A stretch of DNA of 64,000 nt from Citricoccus muralis (GTDB lineage: Bacteria > Actinomycetota > Actinomycetes > Actinomycetales > Micrococcaceae), in the NCBI RefSeq assembly GCF_029637705.1, contig NZ_CP121252.1, positions 2,852,001-2,916,000 of the forward strand, read 5' to 3'. Position 1 is the first letter of the stretch, and each line of letters opens with the position of its first letter. The position numbers were made by a program, and so were the translations under genes. This document shows positions 55,532 to 64,000 of the stretch, piece by piece. The notes below the pieces were generated by a model. It saw only the letters and a program-made list of their open reading frames with translations. It did no database searches and had not been told where the DNA came from.

Positions 55532-55993
55532 ATGGCTGACATATCACCGCGCACCCAACGTTTGTCCGTGCTCGACGACGGCATGAACTTCCACACCCGC
55601 AAGTGGGTGAAGCCCGAGGATCTCAACGCTAACGGCACCCTCTTCGGCGGCGCCCTGCTCCGCTGGATCGACGAAGAGGCCGCCATCTACGCCATCCTGC
55701 AGATGGGCAACCACCGGGCGGTCACCAAAATGATGTCGGAAATCAACTTCGTCTCCTCCGCAATGCAGGGCGACATGATCGAGATGGGCCTGAAGGCGAC
55801 CCGCTTCGGCCGCACCTCGGTCACCATGCGCGCCGAGGTCCGCAACATGATCACCCGCCAGCTGATCCTGACCATCGAGAAGATCGTGTTCGTCTCCCTC
55901 GACGCCGACGGCAAGCCGGTCCCCCACGGCTACACCGACATCACCTACGACCGCGACCGGATGCCCACCCGTCTGCCGAACGCCGAGTCCTGA
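55532..55993 (+). CDS. Acyl-CoA thioesterase (hotdog fold, YciA-like)
   Basis: A 153-residue hotdog thioesterase. The HTRKWVKPEDLNANGTLFGGALLRWIDEEAA opening contains the conserved aspartate and glycine-rich helix, followed by INFVSSAMQGDMIEMG. It hydrolyses acyl-CoA to free acid and CoA; substrate unknown. It starts four bases after the DUF222 gene and faces the DUF3427 gene convergently. It is an ordinary chromosomal gene and marks the left border of the low-GC island. Confidence 0.87.
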   Translation: MADISPRTQRLSVLDDGMNFHTRKWVKPEDLNANGTLFGGALLRWIDEEAAIYAILQMGNHRAVTKMMSEINFVSSAMQGDMIEMGLKATRFGRTSVTMRAEVRNMITRQLILTIEKIVFVSLDADGKPVPHGYTDITYDRDRMPTRLPNAES

Positions 55994-56013
55994 CTGCCCA
56001 TGGGTCAACCGAA

Positions 56014-56661
56014 CTAGGCGACGGCGTTGGCCGCACGGAACCAGTCAGCGGGCATCGGCCGGTCCAGCTTCCACACGATCTGGATCGGCCGTTCCCCCGT
56101 TGCGGAGACCAGGTCAGCGGTGCCCAGGCAGAGGAACGGCTCGGTGCCGATCTCGTCGTTCTTCGAGTGCCGCACGAACAGCAGGGTCGAGGTGCCATTG
56201 CTGTTCTTTGTGAGATACCGCTGTCCGGTTTCGCTGTCGCGTCGTGTCTTGCCCCGCGACTCCCAGTGAAACTCTGTCGGGCTGATCGCGTAGTCCCGGT
56301 ACATGGTCGCCGGGCTGAAGTCACGTTCGGACTTCTTGAGGTTGATCAGCAGCGCATCAGTCTGGAAAGTCTCCGAGAAGGCGACGCCCTCGACATGTGA
56401 TTGGAACGCGCGGTCCCACGAGGAAATCGCCAGGGGTGCCAGAATCTCTTCGCGGGGATAGCGGGCATGCGAGAGCAACGAAATACGTCCACCGAGGCCG
56501 GTCGGCCGTGGAACTGTATGCGCCCGATCGATCGCGTACTCAAGATTCGAGCCAACAACGCAGATCCGCGAGTCCTGGCCGGAGAACAACTGACCCGCGT
56601 TGTCTGCAACTTCATAGACGAACGCCTGACACCCCTGAGCTGAGTAGAATTGCCAAGCCAT
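56014..56661 (-). CDS. Stand-alone DUF3427 protein of the restriction-modification island
   Basis: A 215-residue protein corresponding to DUF3427, usually the C-terminal domain of much longer DEAD/DEAH helicase-nuclease proteins. Family-like stretches are LLINLKKSERDFSPATMYRDYAISPTEFHWESR, then GQRYLTKNSNGTSTLLFVR and FLCLGTADLVSATGERPI. The frame has a proper ATG, and no helicase remnant lies upstream, so I read it as a complete stand-alone form rather than a fragment. It is divergent from the HNH gene. A DNA-recognition or nuclease-accessory role is inferred from context only. Confidence 0.75.
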   Translation of the reverse strand: MAWQFYSAQGCQAFVYEVADNAGQLFSGQDSRICVVGSNLEYAIDRAHTVPRPTGLGGRISLLSHARYPREEILAPLAISSWDRAFQSHVEGVAFSETFQTDALLINLKKSERDFSPATMYRDYAISPTEFHWESRGKTRRDSETGQRYLTKNSNGTSTLLFVRHSKNDEIGTEPFLCLGTADLVSATGERPIQIVWKLDRPMPADWFRAANAVA

Positions 56662-56785
56662 CCGTTGTCCACAGGGGACCGACGATCTCTTTGGACCGGT
56701 ACTTTCGTTTGAGTATGATCAAGGGAAATCTCACCTCGTGCGTTGCTGGTGACGTCACATCACCCACCTGAAGACAAGGCAATTT

Positions 56786-57637
56786 ATGGACATCGAAGGC
56801 CCCGAAGGCCAGGAGCTATTTCCTCGCCCGGATAGTGCTGTCTTTCGTGATCTACGTCTTCGAGACGAACAGAGACGACTGTATGAGTTCCTCTTTGAAC
56901 GACGAGACAGTCCGCCAACGATGCTCGAGATCCGCGATCATATGTCTACGGTTCATGGACAAAATCACGCCCAGCAGGATCGGCGCGTACGAGAGCTGCG
57001 AAAGTGGTTCCACATCAGCACCCCTCGGGTAAACTCCAAGCACGTTTATGTCCTTGGCCCCATGAAACCCGCCAAGTCGGAAGCTGAGAAAGCGATTTCC
57101 GGGCGGGTCAGAGCCGAAGTCCTGAGCTCTAAGAGGTGTGAGCAATGTGGCAAGACGCCTGTTGAAGATGGCGTCAAACTCGAGGTCGATCACAAGATCC
57201 CGCAATCGTGGGGTGGCACAAACGATATCGAGAATCTGCAGCCGCTATGCAAAGAATGCAACCATGGCAAGCAAGCCTTTTACTCGTCGATGAGTGGTTA
57301 CGAGGACGAGATTAAGAAAGCTGCTTCATACCTAGAGCCACATAAACGTATTGGTGAACTTCTCAAAGCATTTATGCATGCTGGTCAGGAAGCACCTTCC
57401 GAAGTCATCGGCGTTGTCGCTTCCATGCACCAATACCAGGAGGACTGGCAAAAGCGGTTGCGTGAACTTCGTTCGATCGGGTGGGACTTCACTTTCCGTA
57501 AGCAAAAGGAAGACGGTCGTGTCCGCACCTATTACACCCTCACCAAATACGCTGAATGGCCAGAGGGGAATATCAAGGCCGCCATTTCTCGTGCCGAGAA
57601 GCACAAGAAAAATGCCAAGAAAGACCAGACTAGCTAG
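56786..57637 (+). CDS. HNH restriction endonuclease (probable REase)
   Basis: A 283-residue protein. Residues 20-92 look like a winged-helix DNA-binding domain (RRLYEFLFERRDSPPTMLEIR...QQDRRVRELRKWF). Residues 115-165 form a zinc-bound HNH nuclease: C118-x2-C121, VDHKIP (D135, H136), N147/N150 and C155-x2-C158-NH. The remaining 115 residues are helical and basic. AAGG precedes the ATG. GC content is visibly lower than in the flanks. Convergent, tail-overlapping placement with a cytosine methyltransferase supports a type II restriction enzyme. Confidence 0.82.
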   Translation: MDIEGPEGQELFPRPDSAVFRDLRLRDEQRRLYEFLFERRDSPPTMLEIRDHMSTVHGQNHAQQDRRVRELRKWFHISTPRVNSKHVYVLGPMKPAKSEAEKAISGRVRAEVLSSKRCEQCGKTPVEDGVKLEVDHKIPQSWGGTNDIENLQPLCKECNHGKQAFYSSMSGYEDEIKKAASYLEPHKRIGELLKAFMHAGQEAPSEVIGVVASMHQYQEDWQKRLRELRSIGWDFTFRKQKEDGRVRTYYTLTKYAEWPEGNIKAAISRAEKHKKNAKKDQTS

Positions 57638-58628
57638 CGACCTCGATCTGCACACCGGTTGGCGTACGCCGAGCGACTTTGGTTCCTAGGGCTGTGGCGA
57701 TTGAAGCGCCGATGGCGCGGGCGACTGGTGGCGGAAAAGCGTTTCCGATCTGTCGATAGACAGATGTCTTCCGACCAGCGAATTTCCATGAAGGGTCGAA
57801 GCCCTGAACTAGCGCTGCCATCTGATTCGTCAGCCGCGGGACGAAATCTGCTGGAGTATCTTCACCCGGTACCTCGTTCGCAATACCGCGCCCGTCCACA
57901 CCAAGTTGTGCCCACGCTTGTTTCGCCCGCGTTGGACCGAGATCTGCTCCTCCGTGCTTTTTCGAACCACCCACCAGGGTCGGTGCAATTCCGTTAGCTT
58001 TCTTTGCCCACTCTTCTGCTCCAGGCCATCCATCAGCAGCCATATATGAACCGAGGACTTCGCCTACGGTGGGAGGCGTTCCAACGGGTTTTGGCCACTC
58101 AAATTTCGACGCGTACTTTCGCTGGAAGGCGACGAGAATGAATCGAGGTCGAAGCTGCGGGACCCCGTACTCACTGGAATACAACAGTTGCCAATCGGAC
58201 TCGTATCCCAGCCCGTCAAGAGCCTCGATGATGGACTTGCGGTATGGGGCAAATCTATTGGACGCCAGCCCCCGAACGTTTTCGAGCATCACCGCTCGTG
58301 GCTGCGCTTCAGCGACCAGCCTCAATGCCTCCGGGAACAGGTCTCTCTCGTCGTCGGCTCCCAGTTGTTTCCCTGCGATGCTGAAGGGTGGGCAGGGAAC
58401 TCCGCCCGCGAGAAGATCGATTCCTTTGTATTCCCGACCATCAATGTCTCGGACGTCCCCCTCCTGAACGGCCCACTCCGGACGATTGAGGCGCAAAGTC
58501 TCGGCGGCATCATGGTCGATCTCGACGGCCAAGGAATGATCAAATCCGGCCATTTCGAGTCCCGAAGACTGCCCCCCAGCGCCTGCGCAGATCTCCAAAA
58601 CACTCAGCGATGAATTCTGGTTCACCAT
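57630..58628 (-). CDS. DNA (cytosine-5) methyltransferase
   Basis: A 332-residue C5 methyltransferase with motif I LEICAGAGGQSSGLEMAGF, motif IV GGVPCPPFS (nucleophile C79), motif VI ENVRG (E116), motif VIII-like QLRPRFILVAF and motif X RQIGNAFPPPVARAIG. The target-recognition region between VIII and IX is short. It protects host DNA from the adjacent HNH enzyme (inference). It ends inside the last eight bases of the HNH gene on the opposite strand, so each transcript is partly antisense to the other. AAAGG precedes the ATG. Confidence 0.93.
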   Translation of the reverse strand: MVNQNSSLSVLEICAGAGGQSSGLEMAGFDHSLAVEIDHDAAETLRLNRPEWAVQEGDVRDIDGREYKGIDLLAGGVPCPPFSIAGKQLGADDERDLFPEALRLVAEAQPRAVMLENVRGLASNRFAPYRKSIIEALDGLGYESDWQLLYSSEYGVPQLRPRFILVAFQRKYASKFEWPKPVGTPPTVGEVLGSYMAADGWPGAEEWAKKANGIAPTLVGGSKKHGGADLGPTRAKQAWAQLGVDGRGIANEVPGEDTPADFVPRLTNQMAALVQGFDPSWKFAGRKTSVYRQIGNAFPPPVARAIGASIATALGTKVARRTPTGVQIEVAS

Positions 58629-58769
58629 GCCTACCTTTCCGGAGTACGTGTTCTCCCTGGTTCGTCACTCGACACTAACGTCGCCCATGGACACGATAAC
58701 GCCCGGAGCCAAACATCCAGTCTAGATCCGAATCCTCGCCCCGTCAGATCGCCTTCAGCTCTCGTTCGT

Positions 58770-60611
58770 TTACGGGTAGGGCAGCGGGTGGTCGACCAGT
58801 TCGTAGTAGCCCGGTTCCGGGGTGGTGAGTTGCTCGCGCATGGTGCGTAGCCAACCGGCCAGGTGGTGGATCTCCTCCGACTCGTAATCCGGGTAGTCCT
58901 GTGCGAACTGCTCCGGGTCCTCCAGCGCCAGCACCTTCTGCTGGTATCCGCCTGGACCGCCTGCGTCCTCGGGCGGGCAGTCGCCGTCGACGCTGAGCAG
59001 CTCGGCCTCCTCGCCGGCCACACGCGTCCCCACCGGGCTGATGCGCATCTCCCAATTGTCGCCGTAGTCGTAGGTCAGCAGCAGCGCCGGACCATCGGCA
59101 CGCAGCACGTCCCCGACGTGCATCTCCGCAGCCAGGGGACCATCGGAGTCCTCAGCGATCCCCTCGGAGGAGTGCGCTACCAACTGACTGCGATCGGCGA
59201 CGTCGAGCTGCCACAGGTGGGTGAGCTCCCAGCCGAACATCACCAGGATGGTTTCGACGGCGGAGTGCAGGTTCGCCTCCAGTGGCACCGACATCCGCCG
59301 GCTCACCGTTTCGTGAAGCCCCTCCAGCTCGATGGTGAACTCGATGTGCTCGACGTCGTCGCGCTCTTCCTCATCCACGGTGTTCTCTTCCATCAGCTGG
59401 CGCAGCACCTCCTCCGGCGAGGTGGCGGCTGCGCTGATCAGGCTATCCGCGTAGTCCTGGGCGGACTCGTAGGCGATGGTGGGACTGACGCGGTCCACCG
59501 GGGAGCCGTCGGGGGCGTATCCGGCAACGTATCCGGAGCGCAGCATCCACGCCAGCACGGCGGTCTCCACCCAGAAGCGGCGCCATTCGTGGCTGGCGCC
59601 CACCAGGTGCTCGCAGTGATCGGCGACCACGGCGCGCCGTTCGGGGATCCGGACCAGTCCGGTGTCCCGCAGTGCGGCCCAGGCTTCGTCCACCAGCGGC
59701 AGGTCGCCGGCGCGCAGCACGGGAGCGTCGTCGTCGTCCGGGTCGCGTCCGACGTCGTCAACGTTGTCCGGCTCCCCTTGGAGCTCTCGGATCCAGGGCG
59801 ATTCGGCGGCGAGACGGCGCAGCTCGGCCACGGGGAGCCGCCCGGTGGCCGTTGCGGAAACCGGCTGCTCGGAGACGAAGCAGAACACCTCGAGGGCGAC
59901 CGTGGTGAGCGGATACTCCGCGTGCAGCACCGGCAGCAGGTCGGCGGCACCCGGCACCAGCCCGTGGGTCACGGCGGCCAGGGTGCCCAGGGCGCGGGAC
60001 TGGGCGATCTGGGCGAAGGGCAGCCGCAGCGGCTCCTCCAGGTGCAGCAGCACCTGCTGTTCCAGCGGGGTGAGCTGCTCGCCGTCGGACGCCTTGAGCA
60101 GCACGTCGATCTCGGCGGCACTGTGAAACAGGGGGATGCCGAAGGGCTCCACCCGCACCCGCACTGGGGAGCCGGGTTCGCCGTCGGCGTCGTCGTCGAG
60201 GTGGGTATCAAGGGTGATCCGCGCCCGCCAGCCGCGGGCCGGGTCGATTTCGGCGTAGAGCTCCGTGTCTCGGCGGAACAGCTGGGCGAACTGCAGGCCG
60301 TTCAGGTCGTGGACGGCGTCCTCGTTGGAGGTCTCGCGCCAGGCGGCAGCCACCCCGAAACACACCGGATCCTTGCCTTCGCGGGTGAGCAGCGCGGCGG
60401 GCTGGGGCTCAAGACCGGCGGCGGCCCACAGCACGTACATCACGTGCTCGGCGGGCAGCGAGACGTCCAAGCGCACGCGCACGGTGAGCGGTCGCTCCAT
60501 GCCGGTGGTGGCCAGTTGCACCGTGCGCACCGTTTCGGCGGGCACTGGTTCCGGGAGCAGCTCGTCGTCCAGCTCGGCCTCCCAGGGCTCTCGCTCGTCT
60601 CCGGTCGTCAT
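58770..60611 (-). CDS. pRiA4 ORF-3-like (IS1096 passenger-type) domain protein
   Basis: A 613-residue protein whose C-terminal 190 residues match the plasmid pRiA4b ORF-3 family: IEFTIELEGLHETVSRRMSVPLEANL, then LLTYDYGDNWEMRI and DGDCPPEDAGGPGGYQQ. An N-terminal segment (about 30-180) resembles a degenerate second copy of the same fold. The middle is acidic and helical. The family accompanies some transposons, but no transposase is present here, so this is probably a chromosomal relative. GGGGG before the ATG at 60611 decides the start. Function unknown. Confidence 0.75.
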   Translation of the reverse strand: MTTGDEREPWEAELDDELLPEPVPAETVRTVQLATTGMERPLTVRVRLDVSLPAEHVMYVLWAAAGLEPQPAALLTREGKDPVCFGVAAAWRETSNEDAVHDLNGLQFAQLFRRDTELYAEIDPARGWRARITLDTHLDDDADGEPGSPVRVRVEPFGIPLFHSAAEIDVLLKASDGEQLTPLEQQVLLHLEEPLRLPFAQIAQSRALGTLAAVTHGLVPGAADLLPVLHAEYPLTTVALEVFCFVSEQPVSATATGRLPVAELRRLAAESPWIRELQGEPDNVDDVGRDPDDDDAPVLRAGDLPLVDEAWAALRDTGLVRIPERRAVVADHCEHLVGASHEWRRFWVETAVLAWMLRSGYVAGYAPDGSPVDRVSPTIAYESAQDYADSLISAAATSPEEVLRQLMEENTVDEEERDDVEHIEFTIELEGLHETVSRRMSVPLEANLHSAVETILVMFGWELTHLWQLDVADRSQLVAHSSEGIAEDSDGPLAAEMHVGDVLRADGPALLLTYDYGDNWEMRISPVGTRVAGEEAELLSVDGDCPPEDAGGPGGYQQKVLALEDPEQFAQDYPDYESEEIHHLAGWLRTMREQLTTPEPGYYELVDHPLPYP

Positions 60612-60733
60612 CGGTGGCCCCCTTCTGGTCGGCCCCGGCCGCCCCATCGCCACCGGAGCTTTGTCCCAGCGTAGCGCCACGGACGGGCAATGTCAGCGGC
60701 TGGATTCTCGTGCAGAACCGATACGCTGAGGCG

Positions 60734-61447
60734 ATGATGCTCCTCGTCTCGCTGCTCGGGCTGGCGCTGCTGGACTCGACGACGGTCGGCACCCTGCTCA
60801 TCCCGCTGTGGCTGCTGATCGCCGCAGTGGCTCCGCGCCGGATTCTGGGGTACCTGGGCGCGGTGGCGGGCGCGTATTTCCTCATCGGACTGGCGCTGCA
60901 GCTGGGCTTCGGTGCGGTGCTCGAGGCGTATCGCGATGCGCTGACGTCCGCCCTCTCCTACCAGGTGCAGCTGGTCCTGGGCGTGCTGCTGGTGCTCACC
61001 GCACTGGTGTTGTGGTTGCGCGCACGACGGCGAACGGGGCAACCCGCCGCACCAGAGCAGCCGGGCTGGCTGGGCACCCGGATCGTCCGCGTACGCGCGC
61101 GCATTGCTGAGGGTTCGACGACGACGATGCTCTCCCTCGCCCTGGCCGCGGTGGCCCTGGAGGTAGCGACGATGTTCCCGTACCTGGGCGCGATCGGGCT
61201 GATGACCCAGCATGGCCCCGGGTTCCCGGCGACGGTGCTGCTGCTGGCCGGCTACTGCGTGGTGATGGTGCTGCCGGCCGCCGCACTCGTGGGCGCCCGC
61301 GCGCGATGGGGCACCGAATTCGATGAGCCGCTGCGCTGGATCGAAGAGCAGGCCGGTTCGAGTACGGCGCGGTCGGCCAGCCGGTGGTTGCTGGCCGCGT
61401 TCGGGGTGGTGCTCGCGGTCAACTCCGCCTACACCTTGTGGGGGTGA
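60734..61447 (+). CDS. GAP-family (sulfolipid-1-addressing-like) membrane protein
   Basis: A 237-residue membrane protein with six predicted helices and the family opening LLGLALLDSTTVGTLLIPLWLL. A cytoplasmic basic loop (LRARRRTGQ) lies in the middle, and EVATMFPYLGAIGLM in helix 4. Relatives include mycobacterial Sap, which takes part in lipid export, and many uncharacterised actinobacterial proteins. It is divergent from the gene at 58770. The start is the ATG at 60734; the next codon is also ATG. Confidence 0.8.
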   Translation: MMLLVSLLGLALLDSTTVGTLLIPLWLLIAAVAPRRILGYLGAVAGAYFLIGLALQLGFGAVLEAYRDALTSALSYQVQLVLGVLLVLTALVLWLRARRRTGQPAAPEQPGWLGTRIVRVRARIAEGSTTTMLSLALAAVALEVATMFPYLGAIGLMTQHGPGFPATVLLLAGYCVVMVLPAAALVGARARWGTEFDEPLRWIEEQAGSSTARSASRWLLAAFGVVLAVNSAYTLWG

Positions 61448-61480
61448 GCTACCCGCCGGAAGAGTCAGCCGCCGGGTGAG

Positions 61481-64000
61481 TCAGACGTTAGGTGAATGAC
61501 TGGCCGGGTGTGCCCGTTGCGCGCGCAGCAGCTCGTTGGCCCGGTCGGCTACGTCGCGATCGCGCTGGGCCAGGGTGTCCACCAGTCGCTGCACGTACCG
61601 CACCCGAGATTCCCAGTCCTCGCCGCTTTGTTCGGCGCGCGGCAGATCCTCCAGGTGCTGCACCTCGCGCCACGCGGTGACCAGGGAGGATTCGTAAAGC
61701 CGCTGGTCAGCTACCGCGGCGTCGCCAGACTCCCCGCCCAGCACGGCGACCATATCGAGCCGGGACAGGTCCAGCCCCAGGGCAGCTGGTCCAGCTGGGC
61801 GCGCAGGTCCTTCAGCTGCGCCCGGGAGGCGCGGGTTCCGGCACGCCGTCGTCCACTCTCGACGACGGCGACGCCCGCCAGCACCAGCGTCTGCGCCCCA
61901 GCCCAGAACGCCAGCGCCACCGTCCAGAAGATCCCGGAGGTGTTCTCGGGGCCGGTCTCCTGGTGGTTGTACTCCATGATCCGCCCCAGGTTCTGCAGCT
62001 CGTAGGGCACCACATCAGCAGCGGTGAGGTCCGCGCGTTCGGCAGGCACCGCACGCCGGAAGGGCTCGGTGTAGCTGAAGGAGTAGGTGCCCAGCCGGGA
62101 ATCCACCCCGGCGCTGATCTCCCCGGTCAGTGTGCCGCCGATCGCCCAGGCGCCGTCGGGGAAGATCCAGATCGGCATCACCGCCTGGCCCTGCACCACC
62201 TCGCCGGTCACCGGATCCAGCAGCTCGGGATACTCGACGGCGACGTCGGTCTTGATCTGCTGGTAGGCCTCCAGCATGTCCCAGTAGTCGATCTCCACGC
62301 GGCCCTCCCCGGCGGCCCGGCGCTCGGGGTTCTCCTCGATGTCGGTGTAGTCGGCGTAGTCGTCGATGGGCAGCACCGCCACGATCAGGTCCAGCCGGTC
62401 GGGCAGCAGGGCGCGATCGTCGGAGTAGCGCAGCGAGCGGTCCATCGCGTAGCGCACGTAGTCCAGCGTGATCTCGGGGGTGCGCAACGGACTGCCCTCG
62501 GGCTCCTCGTCGGCGGCCGGCACCAGATCTAGATCGCCGTAGATACTCAGGCTGTGCAGGGGCTGGTCGCCCACCAGGGTGCGCCCGTAGCGGGTGTTGG
62601 TATCGGCATCGGCGACGGCGATCCACCCGGCGATGAGCCCCACCGCCAGCGGCGCCACGATGCCCAACCCGATGCCGACTTTCGCCGTGGGGCTGACCGG
62701 TTCGCTCACGCGGGCGCGCGCGGTGGTGGCGTCCGCACGCAGCGCCCCGAATCCGGTTTCGCGCACCGTCATCACCCGCTCCAGCGCCTTCAGCGGGCCC
62801 GGGGTGGCCAGGCCGAGCAGCGTGCGCAACCGGGTGAGCGACTCGGTTTCGCCCACCGTCATCGCGCGCAGTCGTTCTGCGCTGCGTTCCTCGGCGGCCG
62901 CGCGCAGTTCTTCTTCGGTGGGAATGTTCTGACCGGTTGTTCCGCCCGCACGCTCCAGGCGCCTGGCCGTGTCAATCAGCCGGGCCTCAACATCGTTCCA
63001 CCGGCTCAGCAGCTCGGCGTGGCGCTCCACGAGTCCGGCGGCTTCGGCGTCGTCGTCTCGTTCTGCGTCGTTTGGCTCAGTGCCTTCGTCATTCGCAGTC
63101 GCGGCCTCCCCCAGCAAACCCAGCAGCTCGCCGCGTAGCTCGCGCAGCTCACGCGATTCAGACACATCGGCGTGGCCCAGCACGTCATCCACCGCCTGCA
63201 CCACGGGTGCCGCCAGCTGATCCAGCACGGTACGCGATCCGGCGTGGCCCGCGTGCAGTTCAGCCGCCGCAGCCACCGCATCCGCCCGCCGGTGCAACTC
63301 CAGCGTGTCCGCCTCAAACTCCGCCAGCGCCTCCTCGTCCTCGGGTTTCAGCACGGCCCACTGCGCCAGGTCGCGCTCAACCCGGGCCAACTCCATACTG
63401 CGACGCCGCACCCCGCGCCACTGGTTCCGCAGGCGGCGGTCGGCCGTCGCACTCACCCGCGCCTCGAGCGCATCCACCTCCAACACGGAGCGCGCCAACC
63501 TCAGCCGACCCGCGTCGAAACGGCGCTTGCGCTCCCGTTCGGCCCGACGATCGCGCAACCACAGGTACATCACTCCGCAGGCGGCGAACAGCGGCAGCGC
63601 GGTGAGCGATCCCCAAAACAGTGCTGACCGGTTCCCGCCGTCGACGTACATATCCGCCGCGGTGGTGGCCGCCCCCACCACCGCGCTCGGCCCGTGCCCC
63701 AGAGTGCGGTTGTTGATGAACGTGGCCCTAATCTCGGTGGCAGCCCGGTAGTGATCGCCGGAATCTTCGCCGTCGAACGCCACCCGGGTGAAGTCGCTGA
63801 GACTCAGATCCGGATCGTCGACGTCGTCGCCCATCGACAGCAGCACATCCGCTTCGCCGATCTCGCCGCGATAGTGCTCGGCCCAGTCCAGATCGCGCTC
63901 CACCACGTGCAGGGTGAAGGGCTCGTACACGCGCAGTCCCCGCTGTTCGGCAGCGTACTCCACCGATTCCTGAGTGATTCCGTACGGCAGACCGTCATCG
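61481..64000 (-). pseudogene. DUF5129-type membrane protein, 5' end outside window, frameshifted near the 3' end
   Basis: The frame is open to the right edge of the window and reads as coding upstream of the first possible start at 63963, so the gene begins beyond 64000. The product has a globular extracytoplasmic-looking first part, a membrane segment, a long helical region, a second membrane segment near VGIGLGIVAPLAVGLIAGW, another globular domain and a third membrane segment. At the run of four C at 61777-61780 the natural continuation (LDLSRLDMVAVLGGESGDAA) jumps to another frame. That frame is open to 61481. One missing G in a run would restore a single gene. Either a real mutation, a sequencing error or a tolerated shorter C-terminus. 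Confidence 0.7.

Noticed and set aside
56014-56661. DUF3427 gene as a mere pseudogene fragment of a helicase
   Set aside because: It has its own start codon, no helicase remnants lie upstream, and the upstream space is a normal divergent promoter region; kept as a stand-alone gene with reservation.
58770-60611. pRiA4 ORF-3-like protein as evidence of an insertion sequence
   Set aside because: No transposase, terminal inverted repeats or target duplications were found around it, and its GC matches the chromosome.

Overview
The window is high-GC DNA from an actinobacterium, most likely of the order Micrococcales. Pointers are the DUF222/HNH protein, an Arthrobacter-type copper amine oxidase, actinobacterial IclR regulators, GAP-family and DUF5129-type membrane proteins, and a branched-chain keto-acid dehydrogenase. 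I cannot name the genus. No rRNA, tRNA, CRISPR array or transposase was seen. One stretch (about 56.0-58.7 kb) has clearly lower GC.

Layout. 1-3.3 kb: two hypothetical genes, a short MetF paralogue and a membrane-anchored secreted nuclease. 3.4-6.0 kb: an ArsR-type regulator, three phased palindromes, two paralogous 70-residue membrane proteins and a secreted bactofilin-like repeat protein preceded by a hairpin/mini-ORF leader. 6.1-14.5 kb: a complete protocatechuate branch of the beta-ketoadipate pathway (pobA, pcaHG, pcaBDC, pcaF, pcaIJ). Its IclR regulator follows, then a bkd-type E1/E2 operon (15.4-19.1 kb). 19.2-23.1 kb: an aminotransferase, an IclR gene and the divergent mobA. 23.2-28.6 kb: mixed housekeeping genes (purB, flavin reductase, TRIC protein) and a WXG-like/hydrolase pair. 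28.8-33.5 kb: an MHS transporter, a probable 33-residue amphipathic peptide gene, metF and ligM. 33.8-41.2 kb: an aromatic amine module (aldehyde dehydrogenase, permease, FeaR-like AraC, TetR, copper amine oxidase). 41.3-44.5 kb: ehuBCDA, an ectoine-type ABC importer. 44.5-53.5 kb: an N-methylhydantoin/N-carbamoylsarcosine module with two transporters and an IclR regulator. 53.7-64 kb: a DUF222 HNH protein, a thioesterase, a restriction-modification island (DUF3427, HNH, Dcm), a pRiA4-ORF3-like protein, a GAP protein and a frameshifted DUF5129-type gene.

How they work together. Three reactions funnel into protocatechuate: PobA (4-hydroxybenzoate), MobA (3-hydroxybenzoate) and LigM (vanillate, tetrahydrofolate-dependent). 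The pca genes carry it to the TCA cycle. LigM makes 5-methyl-tetrahydrofolate, which the nearby MetF could re-oxidise; both genes carry the same 20-bp operator-like sequence. The hydantoinase/amidohydrolase pair would give sarcosine.

Regulation is unusually readable. Each of the three IclR regulators has 17-bp inverted repeats near its likely targets. Five GTGA-N6-TCAC sites of CRP/GlxR type lie before mobA, the amine oxidase gene, ehuB, the hydantoinase gene and the amidohydrolase gene. Everything was read by eye; no homology search, folding or motif scan was run.
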